Shown here in pieces: positions 17,168-25,435 of a stretch of DNA of 64,000 bases; the stretch's first letter is position 1, and the number at the start of each line of letters is the position of its first letter. Origin of the DNA: an uncultured Tissierellia bacterium (GTDB lineage Bacteria; Bacillota; Clostridia; Tissierellales; Peptoniphilaceae); NCBI GenBank assembly GCA_947253765.1, contig CAMYAK010000004.1, positions 1 through 64,000 of the forward strand. The letters are read 5' to 3'. A program made the position numbers and the translations under genes. The notes under the pieces are model-generated. The model worked only from the letters and a program-made list of their open reading frames with translations, ran no database searches and was not told the DNA's origin.

Positions 17168-19102
17168 TTATCTGCGGTCAGCAGGGAACTTTTCTTCAAT
17201 GAATTCGGACTTTTCGCTTCCGCACTCGGGGCAGACCCAGCCGTCAGGAATCTGTTCGAAATATGTTCCCGGTGTTACTTCACCATCCGGATCGCCTTCA
17301 TCGGGGACATACTCATATCCACAGCCGGTGCATACGTAAACTCCGTATGTGGGAGCTAATTTTTTCGGTTTTGAATGACGAACCTTCTTCATCGGAGGAG
17401 CCGGCTTCTTAGCACCGGTATCCAATGCTTTTGCCAAAAGCGGCATAATTTCAAGTATATCGCCTACAATGCCATAGTCGCAGTTATGGAAGATAGGTGC
17501 ATTGCCGTTCTTGTTAATTGCAACTATAGTTGAAGCATTTTTGATACCCTTTAAGTGCTGAACAGCACCTGAAATACCGCAGGCAATGTAGAGGTTGCCG
17601 CTGAATTTCTGACCGGACATACCGACATAGCGGTTGAGGGGGAGGTACTTATATGTTTCAGCAACGGGACGTGATGATCCGAGAGCGGCACCGCAAGCTT
17701 TGGCCAGGTCTTCAGCCAGTTTCATATTGGCCTTTTCGCCAATGCCCTTACCGACGGAAACGACACGCTCGGCTTCGCTTACCGGGGTATCCATCGGAAC
17801 GCCTACGGTGAAGTCATGGCCATCTTTTTTCAGCTTTTCAACAAGAATATCTACAGCTTCCTGAGCAGTATCAGCCTTAATGATCTCCCTCTTACGATCT
17901 CCTGTTATCGGGCCGCGTTTCTGGACGACAGCAGCCTTGCCTTCGTTCTTCTTCCTTGTCATACGGCCGATGATATTGGCGGCAATGACAACTCTCATGA
18001 TCTCGTTGGTACCTTCATAAATGGTTGTGATCTTGGCATCGCGGAAATGACGCTCAACATCGACTCCCTTGATATATCCGGAACCGCCGAAGATCTGGAG
18101 GGCATTATTCGTTACACGCATGGCCATGTCTGAAGCATACATCTTTGCCATAGCAGCTTCCATAGCATAGCGTTCATGGTTTTGTTTAAGTTCTGCAGCA
18201 CTGTATACGAGGAAACGTGCGGCACGAATTTCAGTAGCGGCATCAGACAATTTTGCTGAAACCATCTGCTGCTGGGCAATCGGTCCGCCGAACTGAACTC
18301 TTTCTCTTGAATATTGAAGAGCTGCTTCATAAGCACCCTGGGCAATACCGAGAGCCTGTGAAGCAATTCCGATACGACCGCCGTCAAGTGTTGACAGAGC
18401 AATACGGAAGCCTTGGCCTTCCTGACCCAGGAGGTTCTCTTTAGGAACCTTAACATTGTTGAAGATAAGTTCTGCTGTGCAGGAAGAATGAATACCGAGC
18501 TTATCATAGGGATCGCCGAAGCTGAAGCCTTCCCAGCCTTTTTCAACTATGAAAGCTGAAATTCCCTTTGATCCGATTCCCGGAGTTGTTACTGCAAATA
18601 CTGTATATATGTCTGCACGTGGTGCGTTTGTAATGAAGATTTTGCCACCATTCAATATGTAATGATCGCCTTCAAGAATAGCTGTTGTCTCAGTGCCGCC
18701 CGCATCAGAACCGGCGTTCTCTTCAGTAAGACCGAAAGCACCGAGTTTTTCACCTTTTGCCAAGGGAGTCAGGTATTTTTTCTTCTGCTCTTCTGTGCCG
18801 TAAGCAGCTATGGGGTAAGAACCGAGTGAAGTGTGGGCTGACAATATAACGCCGCAACCGCCGTCAACACGTGATAACTCCTCAACTGCAATAGCATAGG
18901 AAATTACGTCAAGTCCTGCACCGCCATATTCTTTCTCATAGGGGATGCCCATCAAGCCCATTTCGCCAAGCTTTTTAACGATCTCCTTAGGAAATTCGCC
19001 GTTTTTATCCAGCTGAAAAGCGATAGGTTTAATTTCGTTCTCTGCGAACTCTCGAACCTTTTTACGCAGTTCTTCATGCTGCTCTGTTGTTTTGAAAGCC
19101 AT
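17168..19102 (-). CDS. Acyl-CoA dehydrogenase / ETF-alpha domain / rubredoxin fusion
   Basis: A 644-residue three-part redox protein. Residues 1-380 are an acyl-CoA dehydrogenase with the catalytic-base motif IYEGTNE (Glu363). About 440-575 match the FAD-binding C-terminal domain of electron-transfer flavoprotein alpha (GSSRPVAE; YIACGISGAVQHLKG; VAINKN; CDYGIVGD). Residues 588-635 are a rubredoxin with Cys591, Cys594, Cys624 and Cys627. The nucleotide-binding N-terminal half of ETF-alpha and any ETF-beta are absent. Electrons could pass from acyl-CoA through two flavins to the Fe(Cys)4 centre and on to the flavodiiron protein encoded next. GGAGGAA precedes ATG 19102. Acyl-CoA substrate unknown. 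Confidence 0.9.
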   Translation of the reverse strand: MAFKTTEQHEELRKKVREFAENEIKPIAFQLDKNGEFPKEIVKKLGEMGLMGIPYEKEYGGAGLDVISYAIAVEELSRVDGGCGVILSAHTSLGSYPIAAYGTEEQKKKYLTPLAKGEKLGAFGLTEENAGSDAGGTETTAILEGDHYILNGGKIFITNAPRADIYTVFAVTTPGIGSKGISAFIVEKGWEGFSFGDPYDKLGIHSSCTAELIFNNVKVPKENLLGQEGQGFRIALSTLDGGRIGIASQALGIAQGAYEAALQYSRERVQFGGPIAQQQMVSAKLSDAATEIRAARFLVYSAAELKQNHERYAMEAAMAKMYASDMAMRVTNNALQIFGGSGYIKGVDVERHFRDAKITTIYEGTNEIMRVVIAANIIGRMTRKKNEGKAAVVQKRGPITGDRKREIIKADTAQEAVDILVEKLKKDGHDFTVGVPMDTPVSEAERVVSVGKGIGEKANMKLAEDLAKACGAALGSSRPVAETYKYLPLNRYVGMSGQKFSGNLYIACGISGAVQHLKGIKNASTIVAINKNGNAPIFHNCDYGIVGDILEIMPLLAKALDTGAKKPAPPMKKVRHSKPKKLAPTYGVYVCTGCGYEYVPDEGDPDGEVTPGTYFEQIPDGWVCPECGSEKSEFIEEKFPADRR

Positions 19103-19212
19103 ATATTCCTCCTATTTATTAACCGGGAAACCGTCCTGAAACAGTTGATTCAAACGATTTCCTGCCTTCCAATATAAAGCCACCCGAAAGGGGTAACCTT
19201 ACTCCTGATTGA

Positions 19213-19241
19213 ATATTATTATATTTCACAAACACTTGCAA
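19213..19241 (-). promoter_or_regulatory. Candidate promoter of the dehydrogenase-flavodiiron operon
   Basis: On the minus strand TTGCAA (19236-19241) is separated by 17 bp from TAATAT (19213-19218). This would give a leader of about 100 nt, in which GGAAATCG and CGGTTTCC could form a hairpin. The rest of 19103-19398 holds no gene or recognisable RNA family. Confidence 0.4.
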
Positions 19242-19398
19242 GAGAAAATTGACTAAAAAGGTCGGATTTTAGAAAATAATACAAAAAATTTATTTTATGC
19301 CCTGATTTTGCCCATATTTTTGCTCAATATTAAAGTATTAAAAACTATATAGCTTAAAGCTCTTAGAAAATCTGTCATATCTGGTATAATTTATAAAA

Positions 19399-20568
19399 TT
19401 GTATTTTTTAGGAGGCAATATGACCGGTGATGAACAAAAACTGAAGAAAATTTTCGGACTTGAAAGTTTTCTCTTTCTTGTAGTATTTTTTGGATTCTTT
19501 ATTAGTATAGGGAGCGTTATGGGGGCTACCAACATGCTTATGACCCTAATGAACACTGCCTATGAAAACCTTATGCACACCTGCTTTTTCATAATGGCTA
19601 TTTCAGTCATGGCAGGTGCTATCTCCGGTCTTTTTTCCGAATTCGGATTAATTGCCTTGGTAAATAAGATTCTTTCTATTGTTATGAAGCCTATTTATGA
19701 CTTGCCCGGGGCAGCTTCCCTAGGTATTTTGAACTGCTACCTGTCGGATAATCCCGCCATTCTGACCCTGGCAACAGAGGAAAACTTTATTCGCTATTTT
19801 AAGAATTATCAGAAGCCGGCCTTGACCAACCTTGGTACAGCTTTCGGAATGGGGCTTATAACCACAACAACCATGATGGCCTTGCCGGTTGACGGGGCAC
19901 TTAAGGCAGCCCTGCTTGGAAATATCGGGGCCATTTTCGGAAGCGTAGTGAGCGTAAGACTTATGCTGAGGGCTACAAAGAAGAAATATATAAATACTAA
20001 AGACGAGCAAATAAATGTTAATGATCATCTGCCATCCAATATGAGAATAGTAAGGTCCGGTAGCGTGGGCCAGAGGTTTATTGAAGCCCTGCTTGACGGC
20101 GGTAAAAGAGGGGTTGATATGGGCTTGGCCATAGTGCCGGGTGTTTTAGGAATATGTACCATAGTACTTTTGCTGACCAATGGCGCAGGACCGGGCGGAG
20201 CTTATACCGGAGCTGCAGGGGAAGGTGTACCTGTTCTTCCTTGGCTGGGTCAAAAGCTCTCTTTTATCATAAAGCCCCTGTTCGGCTTCTCGACGTCTGA
20301 GGCCATAGCTGTTCCTATAACAGCACTCGGATCAGCCGGAGCCGCTATCGGCGTTGTAAAAAATATGGCGGGTATAGGTTCAGTCACAGGTAACGACATT
20401 GCCGTATTTACAGCTATATGCATGTGCTGGTCAGGATACCTCTCAACCCACGTCGCCATGATGGAGGCTCTGGGTTGCAAGGATCTGACAGGAAGATCAA
20501 TTTTCAGCCATACGATAGGGGGACTTTTTGCAGGTTTTGCTGCCCATATACTTTACATGATTCTATAA
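19399..20568 (+). CDS. CD0519/CD1768-family polytopic membrane protein
   Basis: A 389-residue protein with about eight to ten membrane helices. It has the pattern of a clostridial family named after C. difficile CD0519/CD1768: GLESFLFLVVFFGFFISIG after a short charged start, AGAISGLFSEFGLIALVNKIL, and LNCYLSDNPAILTLA with Asn-Pro in a membrane segment. It is probably a transporter related to nucleoside-recognition (Gate) proteins; the substrate is unknown. GGAGG lies upstream of ATG 19399. The glycerate kinase and GntP permease genes follow after a promoter/operator gap, so a metabolic link is possible but unproven. Confidence 0.7.
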   Translation: MYFLGGNMTGDEQKLKKIFGLESFLFLVVFFGFFISIGSVMGATNMLMTLMNTAYENLMHTCFFIMAISVMAGAISGLFSEFGLIALVNKILSIVMKPIYDLPGAASLGILNCYLSDNPAILTLATEENFIRYFKNYQKPALTNLGTAFGMGLITTTTMMALPVDGALKAALLGNIGAIFGSVVSVRLMLRATKKKYINTKDEQINVNDHLPSNMRIVRSGSVGQRFIEALLDGGKRGVDMGLAIVPGVLGICTIVLLLTNGAGPGGAYTGAAGEGVPVLPWLGQKLSFIIKPLFGFSTSEAIAVPITALGSAGAAIGVVKNMAGIGSVTGNDIAVFTAICMCWSGYLSTHVAMMEALGCKDLTGRSIFSHTIGGLFAGFAAHILYMIL

Positions 20569-20668
20569 TTCAAATTTCGACAAATATAAATTATTCATTA
20601 TTTGGTATTTAAAAAAATATTATCTTGTATAGGATTTTTTCAAGCTTTGATATAAAATACTCGTTGAG

Positions 20669-20689
20669 TAAACGTTTGCACAACGTTTA
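20669..20689 (+). promoter_or_regulatory. Palindromic operator ahead of the glycerate operon
   Basis: TAAACGTT (20669-20676) and AACGTTTA (20682-20689) form a perfect inverted repeat with a 5-bp spacer (TGCAC). It lies 26 bp before the glycerate kinase start, just downstream of a TATAAAAT-like -10 (20651-20658). The size and symmetry suit a dimeric repressor of LacI or GntR type. No regulator gene is adjacent. Confidence 0.6.
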
Positions 20690-20714
20690 ATTTTAGATTT
20701 AGGAAGGTTTCAAA

Positions 20715-21944
20715 ATGCTTAGACAAGTTGCGGACAAAATAATAAAAGACAGTATTAATAAGGTTTTACCGGACACTGCGGTAGATTTGGCACTTAAAGA
20801 TCTTGGCCCCGTAAAGGGCGACATTTATATGGTGGCTATAGGAAAGGCCGCATGGAAAATGGCGGAGGCTGCTCAGAAAAATCTGGGGAACAGGCTAAAG
20901 GAAGGCTATGTCATAACAAAGTATGAACATGTGGCAGGGGAGATCCCGAACACCAAATGCTTTGAAGCCGGCCATCCGGTTCCTGATAAGAATTCTTTTC
21001 AAGCAACAAATTTTGTTATAGAGAGAATGAAGAATCTCAGCGAAGACGATAAAGTTATATTCCTGGTTTCCGGAGGCGGTTCAGCCCTATTCGAATCCCC
21101 CCTTATTGATGAGGAGGAGATGGGATATGTAACCGAGCAGATGCTTGCCTCAGGAGCGGACATCAGAGAAATAAATACTATAAGAAAGAGGCTTTCCGCC
21201 GTTAAGGGTGGAAAATTTGCCGAGATATGCAAGCCTGCCTCTATATTTTCAATAGTTCTTAGCGATATTATCGGAGACCCCCTTGATTCAATAGCTTCAG
21301 GACCTGCATATCCTGACTCAACCGATTCTGAGAGCGCCCGCAAAATAGTTGAAAAATATGGCTTGAAATTAAGTGACCGGGCCTTGGAAGTTCTTGAAAA
21401 AGAAACTCCTAAAAAACTGGACAATGTTGAAACTATCGTGACGGGTTCGGTAAAAAATCTTTGCAAAGCTGCGGCCCAGTCTTGTAAGGAAATGGGTTAT
21501 GAGCCCATGATTTTAACCGAACTCCTGGATTGTGAGGCCAAAGAAGCCGGATATTTCCTGGGAGCAATAGGAAGAAGCCATAGTCATGACGGTAAAAAGA
21601 TCGCCTTCATTGCCGGTGGAGAAACAGTTGTATATTTGACCGGAAAAGGCAAGGGAGGAAGGAATCAGGAAATAGCCTTAGCAGCGGCAGAGAAAATTGC
21701 AGGACTTGACAATGTAGCGGTTTTCAGCGTCGGTTCTGACGGAACTGACGGGCCTACAGATGCAGCAGGAGGCTATGTTGACGGACAAACTAAAAACAAA
21801 TTGTCCGACAAGGGCATATCAATTTATAAAACCCTTCAAGACAATGATGCTTATCAGGCATTGGAAAAAGTGGGCGGCCTCATTATTACCGGTCCCACAG
21901 GAACTAATGTGAATGACTTTGCAGTTGTTCTCATTGATGCATAA
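20715..21944 (+). CDS. Glycerate 2-kinase, MOFRL/DUF4147 type
   Basis: A 409-residue type II glycerate kinase that phosphorylates D-glycerate to 2-phosphoglycerate, feeding lower glycolysis. The N-terminal DUF4147 domain shows VAIGKAAWKMAEAA (about 40-53), a glycine-rich VSGGGSALFE loop and EINTIRKRLSAVKGGK. The C-terminal MOFRL domain contains GGETVVYLTGKGKGGRNQE and SVGSDGTDGPTDAAGGYVD. AGGAAGG lies upstream of ATG 20715. A GntP permease follows by 12 bp, so uptake and phosphorylation of glycerate are co-encoded behind one operator. Confidence 0.93.
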   Translation: MLRQVADKIIKDSINKVLPDTAVDLALKDLGPVKGDIYMVAIGKAAWKMAEAAQKNLGNRLKEGYVITKYEHVAGEIPNTKCFEAGHPVPDKNSFQATNFVIERMKNLSEDDKVIFLVSGGGSALFESPLIDEEEMGYVTEQMLASGADIREINTIRKRLSAVKGGKFAEICKPASIFSIVLSDIIGDPLDSIASGPAYPDSTDSESARKIVEKYGLKLSDRALEVLEKETPKKLDNVETIVTGSVKNLCKAAAQSCKEMGYEPMILTELLDCEAKEAGYFLGAIGRSHSHDGKKIAFIAGGETVVYLTGKGKGGRNQEIALAAAEKIAGLDNVAVFSVGSDGTDGPTDAAGGYVDGQTKNKLSDKGISIYKTLQDNDAYQALEKVGGLIITGPTGTNVNDFAVVLIDA

Positions 21945-21956
21945 GGAGGCTTTCTT

Positions 21957-23351
21957 ATGACAGGTTTATCTCTATTGGTAGCTTTTGTGTTGGCTATCAT
22001 TATCATGATTTTCATGATAAGCAAGATGAACATCCACCCCTTTATCTCAATTCTTTTGGTGTCTTTCGTTTTGGGCATCATTGGCGGAATCCCGCTTTTG
22101 GATGTTAAAGGTGCGGACGGTCAAGTAGCACAGCAAGGCATAGCAACGGTAATAGGCAAGGGCTTTGCCGGAACATTTACCAGCATCGGTATTGTTATTA
22201 TTTTCGGAACCATTATCGGTTCATTACTTGAAAGCACAGGAGCAGCACTGAAACTGGCCGACATGGTTGTAAAGGTCGTCGGACCTAAGCATCCGGTCAT
22301 AGCCATTCAGTTAATGGGATGGATTGTTTCTATCCCCGTATTCTGTGACTCGGGTTTCGTCATTCTTAATCCGATCAGGAAGGCCTTAACAAAGAGAACA
22401 GGGGCTTCTTCAGTCGCCATGTCCGTCGGTCTTTCTTCAGGTTTATATGCTTCCCACGTTTTCATCCCGCCGACACCGGGCCCAATTGCTGCAGCAAATA
22501 CTCTTGGTGCAGGGGAAGACCTTCTCCTGGTTATGGGACTTGGCCTTGTATGTTCAATACCTGCATTGGTAGCTTCATATTTCTATGCAAATTATATCGG
22601 CAAGAAAATCAAGGCCGGAGATGATGAAGAAAAGCAGAAGATCGTTCAGACTTATGAGGAATTGGTCGCTTCCTACGGTACATTGCCGGGCGGATTTATG
22701 TCGCTTGCTCCGATCATCATTCCTGTAGTCTTAATGGCTATGTCAAACGTAGCTTCTATCCTGCACTGGCAGGGAGTCATGTTCACTTGCTTCAAATTCT
22801 TAGGTACTCCGATTATAGCCTTGGCTGTCGGTGTTATCTTCGGTATCCTTCTCCTGGTTCAGAATAAGAAGGGCGACAAGCTTTATGAAATAATCAACGA
22901 TTGCTTGAAGACATCAGGACCCATCCTTTTCGTAACCGCTGCAGGCGGAGTTCTTGGAAAGGTAATAGCTTCAACAAATCTGGTTACCTTCATTACTGAC
23001 AATGCTACTGTTCTTGAGAGTGTCGGAATTTTCTTCCCCTTCCTTTTGGCAGCTATCATTAAAACGGCTCAGGGCTCTTCAACCGTTGCGATCACTACAA
23101 CAGCAGGAATTATTGCACCTCTTCTGCCGGCATTGGGACTGGGATCAACAATGGGCGCTGTCCTGGTTGTAATGGCAATAGGCGCAGGCGCAATGACGGT
23201 TTCACATGCAAACGACTCTTACTTCTGGGTAGTTACAAACTTCGGCGAATTGACAGCCCAAGATGGATACAAAACACAAACTGCAGTTACATTTATCGAA
23301 GGAATCTTTGGAATGCTTGCAGTATGGGTACTCTCACTCTTCCTGATCTAA
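21957..23351 (+). CDS. GntP-family permease, probable glycerate importer
   Basis: A 464-residue membrane carrier with about 12-13 helices of the gluconate:H+ symporter family. Family stretches include HVFIPPTPGPIAAANTLGA (about 162-180), DSGFVILNPI and HANDSYFWVV near the C-terminus. GntP members carry gluconate, glycerate or related hydroxy acids; the adjoining glycerate kinase points to glycerate here. AAGGAGG just before the start supports ATG 21957. A bidirectional terminator follows at 23387. Confidence 0.9.
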   Translation: MTGLSLLVAFVLAIIIMIFMISKMNIHPFISILLVSFVLGIIGGIPLLDVKGADGQVAQQGIATVIGKGFAGTFTSIGIVIIFGTIIGSLLESTGAALKLADMVVKVVGPKHPVIAIQLMGWIVSIPVFCDSGFVILNPIRKALTKRTGASSVAMSVGLSSGLYASHVFIPPTPGPIAAANTLGAGEDLLLVMGLGLVCSIPALVASYFYANYIGKKIKAGDDEEKQKIVQTYEELVASYGTLPGGFMSLAPIIIPVVLMAMSNVASILHWQGVMFTCFKFLGTPIIALAVGVIFGILLLVQNKKGDKLYEIINDCLKTSGPILFVTAAGGVLGKVIASTNLVTFITDNATVLESVGIFFPFLLAAIIKTAQGSSTVAITTTAGIIAPLLPALGLGSTMGAVLVVMAIGAGAMTVSHANDSYFWVVTNFGELTAQDGYKTQTAVTFIEGIFGMLAVWVLSLFLI

Positions 23352-23386
23352 TCAGGATATGTTCAAGAGTCAAGTTCAAATGAATT

Positions 23387-23426
23387 AAAAAGTCCGGCTC
23401 CAAAATGAGCCGGACTTTTTATTTTT
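23387..23426. terminator. Bidirectional terminator
   Basis: AAAAAGTCCGGCTC (23387-23400) pairs with GAGCCGGACTTTTT (23407-23420) with a 6-nt loop, and T/A tracts flank both sides. It separates gntP (+) from the convergent FUSC gene (-). Confidence 0.95.
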
Positions 23427-23432
23427 ATAATA

Positions 23433-24173
23433 TTATTCTTCAATATCTTTATCTTCCTTGGTCTCATTCCGCTCCTTTTCAATCTCATTAATACGGTCTT
23501 GAATAGTCAGAGAGTTTTCAAAGGCCTGCTTTCGGCGACTGTCGTAATAGTCTCCAAGCTTGTTCAAAGGGGGGAGCCAATTTATGATTACAGCTATAAT
23601 GACGCCCAATACCGTATCAAAACACCGTCTTAAAGCATATAAATAGGGGCTTACATCATTGTTGGTTCTGAGGCAAATCAGGAGAAAAACAATGGCGGCG
23701 ATGCAGATAGAAGAATTCTGATTAAAATGGGAAAGCAGGGTTAGTAGCGGTATTAGCATTAATGCCACTAAAACCAGGTATTTTATACCGAAGGGATTTA
23801 TGCCCAGCCTAACAACAAAGATTTGAAGAAATAGGGAACCGTAGATACCGGCGACCAAAGTGCCTATAATCCTTCTGAAACCCGCCTTCCATGTTGTTTT
23901 AGTTGAGGTTCCCAGTGAAACTACAGCGGCTACTGCGGCATCAATGTAGTTGGTTGTGTGTCTAAAATAGTCAAGGACCAGGCAAACAAGGACCGACAAG
24001 GCAGTCTTTATTATCCTCATGCCCGGAGAATTCAGAAGAATGACATTACCCGTATTCATGGCCTGGAGAAGTAACAGGCTGTCCGTCTCCTCAAGACTGT
24101 GCTCAAAATCGTTGGCAGGTTTGTTTTGTTGGGATCTTTCTTTTTTTATCTTAATGCTTTCATTTTTTTCCAT
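23433..24173 (-). CDS. Aromatic-acid-exporter-like (FUSC) membrane protein
   Basis: A 246-residue protein with an N-terminal cytoplasmic charged stretch (about 1-45) and four to six membrane helices between about 50 and 210. A charged cytoplasmic tail follows. SLGTSTKTTWKAGFRRIIGTL, with the Arg-rich loop after the second helix, is typical of FUSC/ArAE_1 proteins. Members are proposed to export aromatic or other small acids, but most are uncharacterised. I use ATG 24173, preceded by CGGAG. Upstream in-frame codons are not preceded by a ribosome site. Confidence 0.72.
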   Translation of the reverse strand: MEKNESIKIKKERSQQNKPANDFEHSLEETDSLLLLQAMNTGNVILLNSPGMRIIKTALSVLVCLVLDYFRHTTNYIDAAVAAVVSLGTSTKTTWKAGFRRIIGTLVAGIYGSLFLQIFVVRLGINPFGIKYLVLVALMLIPLLTLLSHFNQNSSICIAAIVFLLICLRTNNDVSPYLYALRRCFDTVLGVIIAVIINWLPPLNKLGDYYDSRRKQAFENSLTIQDRINEIEKERNETKEDKDIEE

Positions 24174-24279
24174 ATATGTACTCCGTTTAAATAAAAAACT
24201 TCCACTTGCCATGAAGACAGTTGGAAAACTTGATTCAAGGGTATCAGAAAGGCAAGAGAAATAAAAGATATTGATCAAA

Positions 24280-24322
24280 AAAATAAGCATTGGTTATAAG
24301 CTATAACCAATGCTTATTTTCA
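24280..24322 (-). terminator. Intrinsic terminator of fda
   Basis: AATAAGCATTGGTTATA and its exact complement TATAACCAATGCTTATT flank an AGC loop (centre 24300). On the minus strand the hairpin is followed by a run of seven T, 14 bp after the fda stop. Confidence 0.9.
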
Positions 24323-24335
24323 ATTTAGTTATATA

Positions 24336-25223
24336 TCAGACAATAGAAGCTTCATATATGCTGTCAACGGTTGCCTGTAAGGCCTTGTTGAACTCTTCAT
24401 CAGTCTGCTGGGCGCGGATATCATTCAGCATGGCGCGTGAGAATGATGCTATTAGGCCGGGATTCTCTTTTAGGAGCTCATTGGCCTTTTCACGGCTATA
24501 TCCGCCCGAGAGGGCAACAACACGGCAAACATGCGGATCTTTCATGATCTCACTGAAGAGGCCCGCCTTTGTCGGGATGGTGAATTTGAACATAAAACGT
24601 GTATCATCATCCAGTTTTGCCAAATGTTCTTTGATTTCCTTGACCATGATTTCCTCAGCCTCAGCCTTATCAGGAATATCTATGTTTACTTCAGGCTCAA
24701 GAATGGGGACCAAGCCGGCATCAAAAATCCTCTGACCGAATTCAAACTGCTGGTCTATAATTTTTTTAATTCCAACAGGGTTTGCGGCCCAGATTACCGA
24801 TCTCATCTTGGTGCCGAAAACGCCATGGCTCTTAGCTTCTTTAAGCTGTTCATCAAGGTCTGTGATCGGCTTCATAAGCTGGACATCATCTTCTTTATCA
24901 ATCATGCCCAAGTCAACTTTTAACAGGGGGACGATTCCTTTCTCCTGCCATAAGTATTCAGCCGTATATTTGCCGTCAATCTTTGAATTCATGGTACGAC
25001 GGAAGAGGATGGCACCGATGATCCTGTCTGATGTAAATGCCGGACTTTTTATTACTCTGGCCCTCATTTCATGTATCAGGTCATACATTTCATTTTCATT
25101 TGAATAGCTGTCTTCTGAAATGCCGTAGCCCTTCAAAGCCTTGGGTGTTGAACCGCCTGACTGGTCAAGGGCAGCCACAAAGCCCTTTCCGGAGTGCATC
25201 TTCTCATACATTTTCTTATCCAT
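24336..25223 (-). CDS. fda: Fructose-bisphosphate aldolase, class I (bacterial Fda type)
   Basis: A 295-residue Schiff-base aldolase that cleaves fructose 1,6-bisphosphate to DHAP and glyceraldehyde 3-phosphate. It resembles staphylococcal Fda: GKGFVAALDQSGGSTPKALK at the N-terminus, IVPLLKVDLG, and the strand FMFKFTIPTKAG, whose Lys is the likely Schiff-base residue. ALSGGYSREKANELL is the phosphate-binding loop. I start at ATG 25223 after AAAGGAG; an ATG 13 codons upstream lacks a ribosome site. The leader carries 12-bp tandem repeats at 25281. It is monocistronic, ending at the terminator at 24300. Confidence 0.93.
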   Translation of the reverse strand: MDKKMYEKMHSGKGFVAALDQSGGSTPKALKGYGISEDSYSNENEMYDLIHEMRARVIKSPAFTSDRIIGAILFRRTMNSKIDGKYTAEYLWQEKGIVPLLKVDLGMIDKEDDVQLMKPITDLDEQLKEAKSHGVFGTKMRSVIWAANPVGIKKIIDQQFEFGQRIFDAGLVPILEPEVNIDIPDKAEAEEIMVKEIKEHLAKLDDDTRFMFKFTIPTKAGLFSEIMKDPHVCRVVALSGGYSREKANELLKENPGLIASFSRAMLNDIRAQQTDEEFNKALQATVDSIYEASIV

Positions 25224-25280
25224 TTTTTCTCCTTTTCTGCCGGAAGTTTCCTGCTTTTTCAATGGTTGACTTCTAAACTT

Positions 25281-25313
25281 CTATAAACTTGCCTATAAAC
25301 TTGCCTATAAACT
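25281..25313 (+). repeat. 12-bp tandem repeat, 2.75 copies, upstream of fda
   Basis: The unit CTATAAACTTGC occurs at 25281-25292, 25293-25304 and partially at 25305-25313. It lies 58-90 bp upstream of the fda start, in the gap shared with the divergent macrodomain gene. It could place or modulate the fda promoter. An A+T-rich imperfect palindrome follows. Confidence 0.8.
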
Positions 25314-25435
25314 ATACAAGTAATTATATTATAGTATAGGCAATAATAAAAAATTTGTCTAAAAGCTTATATAAAAAAACATTAAAATCTTAGGATCTGG
25401 AACAAGGTGGGATATAAAAAGAGGAGGCGGGGCCA

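Noticed and set aside
19211..19231. Possible Rex (NADH-sensing) site TTGAATATT...TTTCACAA upstream of the acyl-CoA dehydrogenase fusion
   Set aside because: Only five of seven positions are symmetric and the centre does not fit the TTGTTAA/TTAACAA spacing; too weak to report.
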